Source of the DNA: Macrocybe gigantea
Lineage: Eukaryota; Basidiomycota; Agaricomycetes; Agaricales; Callistosporiaceae
Reading direction: 5' to 3'
Length of the DNA: 64,000 nucleotides
NCBI GenBank assembly: GCA_011319805.1
Contig: SJRY01000143.1
Span: 372,001 to 436,000, forward strand
Shown here: positions 21,656 to 30,913 of the stretch, in pieces
Layout of the letters: the number at the start of each line of letters is the position of its first letter
How positions within the stretch are numbered: position 1 is the stretch's first letter
Position numbers and translations under genes: made by a program
The notes under the pieces: model-generated
Told to the model about the DNA's origin: nothing
Database searches by the model: none
The model's input: only the letters and a program-made list of their open reading frames with translations

Positions 21656-22604
21656 CTGACTTCTGGCATGTCCCTTCTAAATGGAAGTGGACAATACAAG
21701 TCGAAGCTCACAAGTTTGCTCGGAGCCTCGACGTCCCCTGGGGATCCGTCCCCTTTTTACCACCGACGGCCTTCAAAAGGAGGCTGACGATGATATGCAT
21801 AACACTTGGTTCCAGATTTCTGGGAACAAGAAATATATTGGTGTTTCCACGATTCATTTTCATGAAGCAGGAAAGCCAAATTCCTATGAACGACCCTCTC
21901 AGAAGAGAATGGGCTTCATGAAGCTTGTGACAGACAATGGGCTTTATGCTCACTGTGCACGACTTGCATGCGGCCATGCCCCGATCAATGTGTATCGGGC
22001 ATGGTTTAATTTTGTGGAGAGCGACTTATGCTCTTGTGGACGAGGGCCCGAAGACTCCGTCCATGTCATGACTCAGTGCCGCTACTGGCACAGGCCAACT
22101 GAACGCCAGTTTGATGCATTTGTGCGTCACTGGTTTATTAAGTATCTCGTGTCCAACAAGGCGGCGGGAGCTTTTATCCCGGATCCAGGTGGCGGGTGAC
22201 TGCCGTTCTGTAGTGGAGATTGCCCAGGGCAACCTAGGCAATCTTAAAGCAGCAGGACCAGCGACCGAAGCGCTGATCGAGCACTATGTGAACCGCAAAC
22301 TTCACGACAGCATCCGTTATAGGTCCTTTTGGACCTTTTACATGGAACTGACCACATCCGGCCCTTCGGGGCTGGGGGACGGGGCTCTAGCAAGTGAGTA
22401 TGCATGAGCTTGAGTCGTGTAGCTTGAGCGCGGGCACAAGAGAACAGGGCAGTGCAGCCCTCTATGTATTTTCCTTCAGTCTGGTTTGGATCGGACTCGT
22501 CGTATTTATAGTAGGTACCGGTGTGTATTTACAAGCAGACTGCCATTGTGCACCGCTATATAAATTGTTGATTTAAAAAAAAAAAAAAAAAAATACCGAG
22601 CTTC

Positions 22605-22869
22605 GACCCTTTACATGGAACTGACCACGTCTGGCTCCTAGGAGCTCGGGGATGCGGGCCGAGTGAGCAAGCCAGCACAAGCGCATGCCTAAGAGACACA
22701 TGCACAGGCAGGAGACAGCAGGGTGAATATGCCTTCTATGTACATCCCTTCAGTCCGGTTTCCATCGAACTAGTCATATTTATTGTAGGTACCATTGTGT
22801 ATTTACAAGCGGACTGCCATCGAGCACCGCTCTATAAATTGTTGATTTAAAAAAAAAAAAAAAAAAAAA
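22605..22869 (+). mobile_element. LINE-T 3' UTR of the older host copy
   Basis: This continues the older LINE-T broken at 19034 after the TSD of the nested copy. It has a diverged 3' UTR, the shared terminal stretch (GTATTTACAAGCGGACTGCC, CTATAAATTGTTGATTT) and poly(A) at 22849-22869. Confidence 0.8.
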
Positions 22870-23190
22870 GAGAAGGCTCGCATTCCCCGAAGGGGGAGGA
22901 GGAGCAGGGGAGCGGGATGGGCCAGCAGTAGGCCGTCCTGGGTGCGGGTTGAGTAGTGCATGACCGCTGCCACCGACGATGTTGAGTGGGTCATCACTTA
23001 TCGAAAACCTCTAATAGATCGGTTGATTTTCAGCCGACTTTTGTGATATAAGAAACAGAAGTGCTCAAGAGTGTTTAGAACTCGGGTGTGCAACTCGATG
23101 CAAGGTCAGCCCAGTTGATGCTAGTGTAGAACGAAGACAACGATGAGGAGGATTGTTTACACTTATTGACAAATGGGCATTGCAGACAAA
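22870..23190 (-). pseudogene. LINE-T 5' UTR and ORF1 start, old fragment
   Basis: The reverse complement matches the LINE-T 5' UTR (23190 to about 23005) and about the first 45 codons of ORF1. The start codon position reads ATA in place of ATG. Cut at 22870 by the poly(A) of the plus-strand copy. Confidence 0.7.
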
Positions 23191-23195
23191 GGTGC

Positions 23196-23299
23196 TGATG
23201 TACCAGTAGTGCTAGGGTTAACATTCCTTTTGCCATCATCTTAAGACCACTCTCACACTTAGTCTGCCTGATTCCTTCTGAGATTCGTCTAGCCTAACA
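23196..23299 (+). repeat. Partial Gypsy-1-type LTR
   Basis: About 104 bp match the 3' part of the Gypsy-1 LTR in the opposite orientation to the full element at 51968-58481, ending CTAGCCTAACA at 23299. The TATA box and the upstream LTR part are absent. No TSD; both sides are LINE-T fragments. Confidence 0.75.
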
Positions 23300-23491
23300 C
23301 TTCATCTTTGCCAAGGAGCTTATGGATCTCAAGGTGACTGCTGAATTCATCAACAAGCCACCTGCCCAGATTATTCACATCTGCGAAATAGTCCGTGGAT
23401 AAAAAAATTAAGTGGTTTAAGGTCCACCAAATCCTTGAGGAGGGACTTGAGTACACTGCACTGCCTGTCTGAGAGGGAGGTCAAATTTCTT
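23300..23491 (-). pseudogene. LINE-T ORF2 fragment upstream of RNase H
   Basis: The minus strand matches the KSPLKDLVDLKPL...FFADANN...IHKLLG segment between RT and RNase H, with stops. It resembles the diverged LINE-T subfamily at 17344. It abuts gypsy gag sequence at about 23491. Confidence 0.65.
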
Positions 23492-23806
23492 TCACTTCTC
23501 TGACTCAGGATTTTCCCTTCTTCTTCTTCTTGCAGTTCCATGCATAGTGTCCCTTTAAGCCACAATTGAAACATGTGACATTTGCTGCTCCCTTTCATGG
23601 TTCCAGGCAGTTTCGTGAGAGGTGCCCTGGTTTATTGCAGTTGAAGCAGTTGTTGCTTCATACTTTGTCAACTTCCATAGCCTGTCCTGCTCCTTGGCTT
23701 GGATTTCCGGGCTTGTGCTGATTGCTTATGAATTCTCCTCTCATCACATTCCTGTGTTCATCGATGTTTCATCCAATCACTCAAACTGTTTTGATATATT
23801 CATCTC
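23492..23806 (-). pseudogene. gag: Gypsy gag fragment, zinc-knuckle end
   Basis: The minus strand matches 56421-56737 of Gypsy-1: basic tail, two CCHC knuckles and the GEFISNQ-like segment. C-to-T and G-to-A changes are common. The LINE-T 3' end at 23807-24515 interrupts it, and about 270 bp of gag present in Gypsy-1 (56738-57003) are missing across that break, so the insertion was accompanied or followed by a deletion. Confidence 0.75.
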
Positions 23807-24515
23807 CCGCTTTCATGAAGCAGGAAAGCCAAACTCCTATGAATGCCCCTCTCATAAGAGAATGGGTTTCATGAAACTGGTGACAGAGAACAAACTTTAC
23901 GCTCACTGTGCATGCCTTGCATGCAGCCATGCTCCAATCAATGCATATTGGGCACAGTTTAATTTTGTCGAAAGTGATTTATGCTCGTGCAGATGAGGGC
24001 CAGAAGACCCTGTCCATGTCATGACTCAGTGCCGTAACTGGCACAGGCCAACTGAACACCAATTTGACACCTTTATGCATCATGGGTTTATTAAGTACCT
24101 GGCATCTAACAAGGCTGCAGGTGCTTTCATTCCGGATCCAGGGGGCGGGTGACTGCCTTCTGTAGCGAAAGCAGTTGGGTCAGCAACCGAAACGCTGATT
24201 GAGTAGCATGCTAACCCCAAACTTTGCGAAGGCATCCGTTATAGGTCCTTTTGGACCTTTTACATAGAATTAACTACAACCGGCCCTTCAGGGCTGGGGG
24301 ACGGTGCTCAAGCAAGTGAGTATGCATGAGCTCAAGTCATGTAGCTCGAGCGCGGGCACGAGAGAACAGGGCATTGCAGCCCTTAGTGTATCTTTCTTCA
24401 GTCTGTTTGTCTTGGACTCATCATATTTATAGTAGATACCTTGGTGTATCTACGAGCAGACTACCACCATGCACTGCTATATAAATTGTTGATTTAAAAA
24501 AAAAAAATAAAAAAA
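23807..24515 (+). mobile_element. LINE-T 3' end, inserted in gypsy gag
   Basis: This 5'-truncated piece covers the C-terminal coding end of ORF2 (FHEAGKPNSYECPSHKRMGF, the CSCR motif start, then stops), the 3' UTR and a poly(A) with one T (24496-24515). No TSD; flanks are gypsy gag from positions about 270 bp apart. Confidence 0.8.
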
Positions 24516-25391
24516 TCTTCTTTGACATCCAGTAGGCTCCTGGTCCATCGGTCATTCTAGATAGGACCGCTCCGATCTTCTGTGTATCCATGAGGTCTCC
24601 ATATGCAGTTATATAAAGCTTCATCTTCCTCCACCAAATGTCAAAGGGTGTTTGATCTCCTGTAAAGGATTTTGGGTCAGCGATGATTCCCTTGTATTCT
24701 GTCATCATCCTTTGGGGAGTTTCTTCGTCATTATCTTAGTCTTGGTTTTCTTCCTGGATCTGTTGTTCTTGGGTCTGCTATACTTGTACTTGGGCTTGCT
24801 ATTCTTGAAGTTGTTTCTATCTTTGCTCCTCTCTCTGTTCTTTCCAGTAGTCTAGGTCGACTCCTGCAATTCTACAAGCTTGTTCGAAATCGACCCACTC
24901 TGCAGCAGTCAGTCTATTTGTCTTTGGTAGTCCTTTTTGCTCCCTTCACCAATAGTATTTGTCCCAGTTATTGTTGCTTACTTTCACCACAGTAGTGCGA
25001 TTCTCTCCTTATGCAGTGCTTCAGTAGGTTGGTCCTCTGAAGGAGTTTGGTGGTTTCATTCCTGTATGTCCTTGACTTTGGTATCATTCTCATTGGTTCT
25101 ATCATATGCTCTGTGCATCATGCCCTCTCTGTATCAGTATGTCTTCCTTCTGTGTTCGGTGATTATAGTTCTCAATCTGTTGTTATCTGAAGTCTTGGGC
25201 TTGTATTCATTCTTCTCTTGTTTTCTTGTAGATAGGTTCGTCCTCTTCTTTGGCAAGAAGATTTTGATCTGACCACAGCTCTTCTAGGCTTATCCTGTAT
25301 TCTCTTGCTAGGAAAAGTTCTGCAATGAGTTGTGCTGCTCCTTTGCTAAGGATTTCAGCAGGTTCATCTGTAGTGGTGAAGGCAAACTCAA
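24516..25391 (-). pseudogene. gag: Gypsy gag and leader-ORF fragment
   Basis: The minus strand matches 57003-57885 of Gypsy-1: the capsid start (MTEYKGIIADPKSFTGDQTPFDIWWRKMKLYITAYGDL, open at 24708-24427), the Gln/Glu-rich linker and the C-terminal half of the leader ORF. The in-frame TAA between leader ORF and gag is also present here (25011-25009). Many differences from Gypsy-1 are CG to TG or CA. SINE-A interrupts it at 25392. Confidence 0.8.
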
Positions 25392-25722
25392 GGGCTGGTT
25401 GGAATAGCGGTAAATGCAGTCAGATAGTCCTGTGGATGTGGCAATCCATGAAGCCATGGGTTCTAATCCTGGAGGTGGCATCTTCAGGTTTGCATTCAGA
25501 AGTGTCCAGAGCTAGTTCCATGTGACGCAGGCAGGAAGTATCACGATCCTGTGATAGTTGTTCCCATGAGGGAGGTGACTTGGTCATATGACTTAGCAAC
25601 TGGCATGTGATGTAAGCTGGATTATGTATCACACATGTGACTTACTCCACAATGTGGGTCAAGTATCACATGACTCTAACTCATGTGACCAGATTTCCCT
25701 TGGCATGGATAGCCTTGGAATG

Positions 25723-25723
<1 letters not shown>
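25392..25723 (+). mobile_element. SINE-A, 5' third
   Basis: This starts at GGGCTGGTTGG with the tRNA-like head (A box mutated to TGGAATAGCGG), carries the B-box region and the CANNTG-rich segment, and stops at about 25723, where the poly(T) of a minus-strand chimera begins. The rest of the element is missing. Confidence 0.85.
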
Positions 25724-25755
<32 letters not shown>

Positions 25756-26124
25756 ACAATTTATATAGCGGTGCATGATGGCAGTCTGCTTGTAAATACA
25801 CACCGGTACCTCCTATAAATATGACGAGTCCGATCCAAACCAGACTGAAGGAAGATACATAGAGGGCTGCACTGCCCTGCTCTCTCATGCCTGCGCTCAA
25901 GCTACACGACTCGAGCTCGTGCGTACTCACTTGCTAGAGCCCCGTCCCCCAGCCCCGAAGGGCCGGATGTGGTCAGTTCCATGTAAAAGGTCCAAAAGGA
26001 CCTATAACGGATGCTGTCGCGAAGTTTGCAGTTCGCATAGTGCTCGATCAGCGCTTTGGTCGCTGGTCCTGCTGCTTTAGGATTGCCTGGGTTGCCCCAG
26101 GCAATCTCCGCTATAGAACGGCAG

Positions 26125-27612
26125 TCACCCGCCACCTGGATCCGGGATAAAAGCTCCCGCCGCCTTGTTGGACACGAGATACTTAATAAACCAGTGACGC
26201 ACAAATGCATCAAACTGGCGTTCAGTTGGCCTGTGCCAGTAGCAGCACTGAGTCATGACATGGACGGAGTCTTCGGGCCCTCGTCCACAAGAGCATAAGT
26301 CGCTCTCCACAAAATTAAACCATGCCCGATACACATTGATCGGGGCATGGCCGCATGCAAGTCGTGCACAGTGAGCATAAAGCCCATTGTCTGTCACAAG
26401 CTTCATGAAGCCCATTCTCTTCTGAGAGGGTCGTTCATAGGAATTTGGCTTTCCTGCTTCATGAAAACGAATCGTGGAAGCACCAATATATTTCTTGTTC
26501 CCAGAATTCTGGAACCAAGTGTTATGCATATCATCGTCAGCCTTCTTTTGAAGGCTGTCGGTGGTAAAGAGGGGACGGATCCCCAGGGGGACGTCGAGGC
26601 TCCGAGCAAACTCATGAGCTTCGGCTTGTATTGTCCACTTCCATTTAGAAGGGACGTGCCAGAAGTCGATCTGGCGCTGCTCAGTTTCTGAGAGCCAAGC
26701 TTTCAATGATCTGCACAGTGCAATAGAATGTGACTGCACAGAGTGAGGCTTACAATCGATGATGCAATTGATTGCATTCATCGAGTCCAAAAAACACACG
26801 ACAGAATTAACTCCATCTTGTGTGATAGCCTTTTGGATCGCCATTCGCAATCCAATAAGCTCAGCATCATTGCTTGTTGCTTTGCCAACCGGCTGACAAA
26901 TTTCAGAGACCAGTCTGCCCTCATGATACACACGTGAAGTGGCAACAGACTGCTTGAAGGGCACTTCCGCTTTCATGGGCACGGAGCCATCACTACTCAC
27001 ATAAGAGCAATCATGCTGGATCGAACACTGAGTAAGTGTCTGATCCAGTGATGCACGATAAGCTTTTACCGAGTCCTCGTCTCGGCCAAGTAGCTTATGG
27101 ATCTCAAAGCAACTGCCAAACTCGTCGACAAGCCGCCTGCCCAGGTTATTTGCATCAGCAAAATAATCTGTGGTTAAAAAGAGTAGTGGTTTCAGATCCA
27201 CCAGATCCTTGAGAGGGGACTTGAGCGCAGACCGCTGCCTGTCCGATAAAGCAGCGAGATTTCTCACTTTAGATGGGTCGCCCCCAGCTAAGGCGGGCAT
27301 ACTGATTAATCTGAGAGCATGTCTTAGATTGGAATTGGCGAGGCGGGCAGAGGACCTGACTTTCAGCCTTTTGATGAACCCGCCGATAGGTTCGACACAG
27401 GCCATCATCTCAGCCGCACCCTCGGGAGTGGTGCAGAACTGTCCATTAATCCAGATGCAAGCTTTACGCTGCATCTGGCGTAGTTGTTTCAACAGTGCGA
27501 CATTACGCATGCCATTGAAGTTCCATAATAAACAGCCATACGTTGCGATCGGACGTGCGCATGACAGGTAGAGGATGCGTTTCTGTTGAGGGGATAAGCC
27601 TCGGACAGAGTT
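26125..27612 (-). CDS. LINE-T ORF2 C-terminal part, open
   Basis: An uninterrupted frame of at least 461 codons (from 27510) covers the region after RT (MRNVALLKQLRQMQRKACIW), RNase H with SYVSSDGSVPMKAEV, DAELIGLRMAIQKAI and VVCFLDSMNAINCIID, then VPSKWKWTIQAEAHEFAR, and the C-terminal Cys/His motif CSCGRGPEDSVHVMTQC. It ends at the GGG-TGA stop shared by most copies (26127-26125). Without endonuclease and RT it is a non-functional fragment, but its openness shows the insertion is recent. Confidence 0.8.
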   Translation of the reverse strand, partial: NSVRGLSPQQKRILYLSCARPIATYGCLLWNFNGMRNVALLKQLRQMQRKACIWINGQFCTTPEGAAEMMACVEPIGGFIKRLKVRSSARLANSNLRHALRLISMPALAGGDPSKVRNLAALSDRQRSALKSPLKDLVDLKPLLFLTTDYFADANNLGRRLVDEFGSCFEIHKLLGRDEDSVKAYRASLDQTLTQCSIQHDCSYVSSDGSVPMKAEVPFKQSVATSRVYHEGRLVSEICQPVGKATSNDAELIGLRMAIQKAITQDGVNSVVCFLDSMNAINCIIDCKPHSVQSHSIALCRSLKAWLSETEQRQIDFWHVPSKWKWTIQAEAHEFARSLDVPLGIRPLFTTDSLQKKADDDMHNTWFQNSGNKKYIGASTIRFHEAGKPNSYERPSQKRMGFMKLVTDNGLYAHCARLACGHAPINVYRAWFNFVESDLCSCGRGPEDSVHVMTQCCYWHRPTERQFDAFVRHWFIKYLVSNKAAGAFIPDPGGG

Positions 27613-28550
27613 CGAAGTTTAGCCCCCCCTTGCGGGGGAGGCTGCTAGCCCAGGCCCAGTCCTATGATCGGACCGTTTAGCCCAGGAGCTTCGCACTCCG
27701 GCTTCAACTTAAGCAGTTACCTGGTTGTATTAGTCCAGGGTCCACCGACAGAGGAGTTAGGTCTCTCGAGCCAAGGACTGGAGACTGTCCAGCCTTGCTA
27801 TGGCCCAGCGGTGTCCGGGCACTACCCACGTGCCTGCCTTCCCGTTCCCCAGCAGATGGTTCACTGATGCCCTTAGGTGTGGATCCCCATCTGTCCAAGG
27901 TCTCTGTCTTGCCACGTGCCTCCCAGACTGGCATCCGATATCACAGCAAGGTCCATAGTCCTCCCATGACAGGTTCCCACAGGGGAAGCCCTTACTGAAC
28001 GGGTCTGGATCTGCTTCTGCCTTTGGCATACTGCACATGACTAACCATCTCGTGATCATTGCCAACGGCTCCCACTTAGACCGGGTACCCTGTTGGCTCA
28101 AACACCATCGGGTAGTTATCAGGTCCTTCCCGGTATGGTCCCTTATCCTTTCGGCCCCTACCTTTTAAGATCGGGGATCACGTGTGGTCTGCCGGATTAA
28201 GGCATTGTCCGGCACTTACATCCCAAGGCCATCCACGCCAAGGGAAACCCAGTCACGTGAGTTAGGGTCATGTGACACTTGACCCATATAGTAGGGTAAG
28301 TCATATGTGTGACGCATAACCCAGCTTACGTCACGTGCCAGCTGCTTAGTCACATGACCAAGTCACCTCCCTCATGGGAACAACTGTCACAGAATCGTGA
28401 TACTTCCTGCCTGCGTCACGTGGAGCCAGCTCCGGACACTTCCGGATGCAAACCTGAAGATGCCACCTCCAGGACTAGAACCCGCGACTTCGTGGCTTGC
28501 CACAGCCACAGGACTACCTGACTTGCGTTTACCACTATGCCAACCAGCCC
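27613..28550 (-). mobile_element. SINE-A, short form, complete
   Basis: This full short-form SINE-A (938 bp) runs from the head GGGCTGGTTGGCATAG at 28550 to the terminus at 27613, with hairpin stem GCCTCCCCC and GGGGGGGC near 27625-27645. It is almost identical in layout to the copy at 20715-21655, including the extra module next to the CANNTG-rich region (28190-28253). I saw no four-T run on the sense strand. Confidence 0.88.
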
Positions 28551-28691
28551 TGCACAGTCTCTCTCTCTGTTGTGGAACCCTGCCCAAGCAAGAGGATTGT
28601 GGTTGTATTCCCAACCTCCCATCATTCCATTCCATTCCATCTCCTTGCCTCTATCCCTTTGCCATCTCCCTGCCTCTAGCATCTTGCCATT

Positions 28692-30913
28692 ATGTCTTCC
28701 TCTACCTCCATGCCTTCATTCACCAAACTCAACTCCACCAACTATCCTACTTGGTCTGGAGAAATGGAGGCTTGGCTCAGAGCCTGTGGCCTTTGGAGGA
28801 TTGTCTCTGGTTCAAATCCAAGACCAGTAGACTCCACTTCTGCTGAAGCATGGGACCTAAAGTCAGACAAAGCAGCTGGCCAGCTCTACCTTATGGTGGA
28901 GCAGGAACAAAGAATTCATTTCCATGGGATTAAAGATGATCCTGTGAAGATGTGGGCTGCTTTGGAAAAGGTGCATCTTCAAAAGAAGCCTGGCTCCAGG
29001 TTCAATGCCTATGATGATCTCTTCTCTATCAGAAAGAAGGAGGATGAAACTCTGCAATCCCTTATGAACAGAGTTGATGACTGTCTGGTCAAAATCCAAA
29101 ATCTTCGCCCAGCAGACTTCACTCTATCCAGCCTGGATAGTGAACTTGCTTCCATGGCCTTGATCAGAGCTCTTCCTGAGGAGTACAACTCCTTTGTCTC
29201 CTCCCTCCTTCTTCATGACAAGCTTGACAAAGACACTATCAAACAAGCCTTTGTTACTGAAGAGATCCAAAGGACTAGAAGATCTGCTGATGCTGCAGAG
29301 TCTGCCTTAAAGGCCACCACTACTTCTTCCCATTCCTCCAATTCATCTAAACAGAAGAACTCCAACTCCAATACATCACAGAAAAAGGACAAAACATGTG
29401 GATTCTGTGGTCTGGATCACTTCTGGAGGAATTGCCAACTTTACAAGGAGGCTCAAAAGGTGGCTAGGCAAAAGACTAAAGGGCAGGAGCAAGCCAACAA
29501 GGCTACAGAGTCCAAAGTAACCGAATTTGCAGGCAATGCAAGTGCCAAACTCTCTCATCCACTCCAACTGGATGCTGACTTTGATTGGATCGCAGACACA
29601 GGGGCCACTTCTCATATGACCCCTCATAAACACTGGGTCAGAAACTATACCCCTCTCAAGATTTCAATCAAGTTGGCAGATAGTTCTATTATTTATTCAG
29701 CTGGAGTAGGGACTGTGATTTTCAATCCAGTCATTAGAGGCAAACCAGCCCAATCTGTAGAGTTTACCAGGGTTTTGCATGTGCCAGAACTCCGAAACAA
29801 TCTATTGTCCTGTCTATATCTCTCCAAACACAAAGCTTTCAGGATTGTCATTGATAATTCCTGCATAGACTTTTATTCCAAACCACTCAACAGGATACTC
29901 TTCTCTGCTCACATCACTCCCAATAATACTGCTCAGTTGGATGGTGTAACAGAGGCAATTTCGGAGTTTGCAAACCTTGCTAGCACACTTCCTTTGGACC
30001 TTAGCTTATGGCATAGGAGATTGGCTCATTTCAGTTATGACACTGTCAAACTAATGGCCAAGGATAACTTGGTAACTGGATTGGATCTCAAAACCTTGGA
30101 CAAGCCAGACCCCATCTGTGAACCATGTCTTGCAGGCAAAATGTCTTCAAACCCATTCCCCTCCTCAGACAGTCATGCTTCTCAACCCCTAGAACTCGAC
30201 CATTCTGATCTTTATGGCCCTCTTCCTATTAAATCCCACTCTGGATTCAAGTATTGGATTACTTTCATTGATGATTGTACCAGATTCAGAGTGGTGATAC
30301 CTCTTAAACAGAAGAGTGATGCATTTGATGCCTTTAGACAGTTTAAGGCCTATGCTGAAAACCAACTTGGCCTAAAGATCAAAGCTTTACAGGATGACAA
30401 GGGTGGAGAGTACATGTCTAATGCCTTTATCAAATTTACCAATGATTGTGGCATTATCCGGAGACATACTGTCAGGAATAGGCTTCAACAGAATGGAGTT
30501 GCAGAAAGAGCTAATCGGACTATGGCAGAAGAGTTAACTGCTATGCTGTCTGAATCCAAGCTGCCTGCTTCATTCTGGGGAGATGGTCTTGCTTCTATGG
30601 TGCATATTTGGAACAGAGTACCTACTTCTGCTCTGTCTGGGACCACACCTTATCAGGCTTGGTTTGGGCAGAAACCAGATGTCAGTCACCTCAGAATCTG
30701 GGGATGCACTGCATATGTCTTTGTGCAAAAGGATCAGAGGAAGAAACTCCAATCACACTACCAGAAATGCGTCTTTATTGGCTATCCTGATGGTTATAAG
30801 GGTTGGAAGTTTTACAATCCTACCACCAAAAAGACCATTATCTCGGAGAGGGCTGAATTTGATGAGAGATACTTCCCTGGTACCTCTCAGAAACATTACA
30901 GCACTCAACCTTC
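28692..30913 (+). CDS. gag-pol: Copia-1 Gag-protease-integrase, 5' block
   Basis: The frame is open for 740 codons from ATG 28692. Gag has the UBN2/copia-type start (NYPTWSGEMEAWLRACGLW) and a zinc knuckle CGFCGLDHFWRNC at residues 236-248. The aspartic protease shows WIADTGATSHM (DTG at 302-304). The integrase has the HHCC site (His441, His446, Cys476, Cys479) and catalytic residues: an Asp in LDHSDLYGPLP near 506, Asp569 in QDDKGGEYMS, and Glu605, giving the copia D-35-E spacing. A LINE-T insertion at 30914 ends the copia reading after STQPS; the open frame runs 11 codons into LINE-T. A 28551-28691 leader precedes it without a recognisable LTR. Confidence 0.93.

Larger units (their letters stand above)
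19487..21656 (-). mobile_element. SINE-A::LINE-T chimera with TSD
   Basis: The whole composite is bracketed by one 16-bp duplication, TGACTTCTGGCACGTC (19471-19486) and TGACTTCTGGCATGTC (21657-21672). In its own direction (minus) it reads: tRNA-like head at 21655, SINE-A body, SINE-A terminus, 22 nt of LINE-T linker (20714-20693), 19 nt of SINE-A terminus (20692-20674), then 1.16 kb of LINE-T ORF2 end and 3' UTR, poly(A) at 19487-19512. A single TSD around all parts shows they entered together in one insertion event. Confidence 0.92.
19035..22199 (+). pseudogene. LINE-T ORF2 C-terminal part, split by nested chimera
   Basis: RNase H residues are seen in SYVSSDGSMPTKAEV, DAELIGLRMAIQKA and MCFLDSMNAINRIID before the break at 19486. 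Coding resumes at 21673 with the end of RNase H (a frame shifted relative to the first part) and the Cys/His motif CSCGRGPEDSVHVMTQC, ending at TGA 22197-22199. The nested insertion lies in the DFWHVPSKWKW segment. Confidence 0.8.
19035..22590 (+). mobile_element. LINE-T, 5'-truncated insertion with TSD
   Basis: It starts inside ORF2 just before RNase H (EIHKLLGRDKDSVKAYRASLD) and ends with the 3' UTR and poly(A) at 22575-22590. The 14-bp duplication AAATACCGAGCTTC is perfect (19021-19034 and 22591-22604). A SINE-A::LINE-T chimera (19487-21656) is nested inside it. Excluding that, about 1.4 kb of LINE remains. Confidence 0.92.
25724..28550 (-). mobile_element. SINE-A::LINE-T chimera
   Basis: On the minus strand this reads head at 28550, SINE-A to its terminus at 27613, then 1.86 kb of LINE-T from the end of RT (TELRGL region) to the 3' UTR and poly(A) (T-run 25724-25749). 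The join is exact: LINE sequence stops at 27612 and CGAAGTTTAG starts at 27613. No TSD survives: the left flank is a SINE-A fragment and the right flank is Copia-1 leader. Confidence 0.88.

Noticed and set aside
28397..28846. A 149-aa frame spanning the end of SINE-A and the start of Copia-1.
   Set aside because: It crosses the border of two elements and overlaps the real copia frame in another phase.
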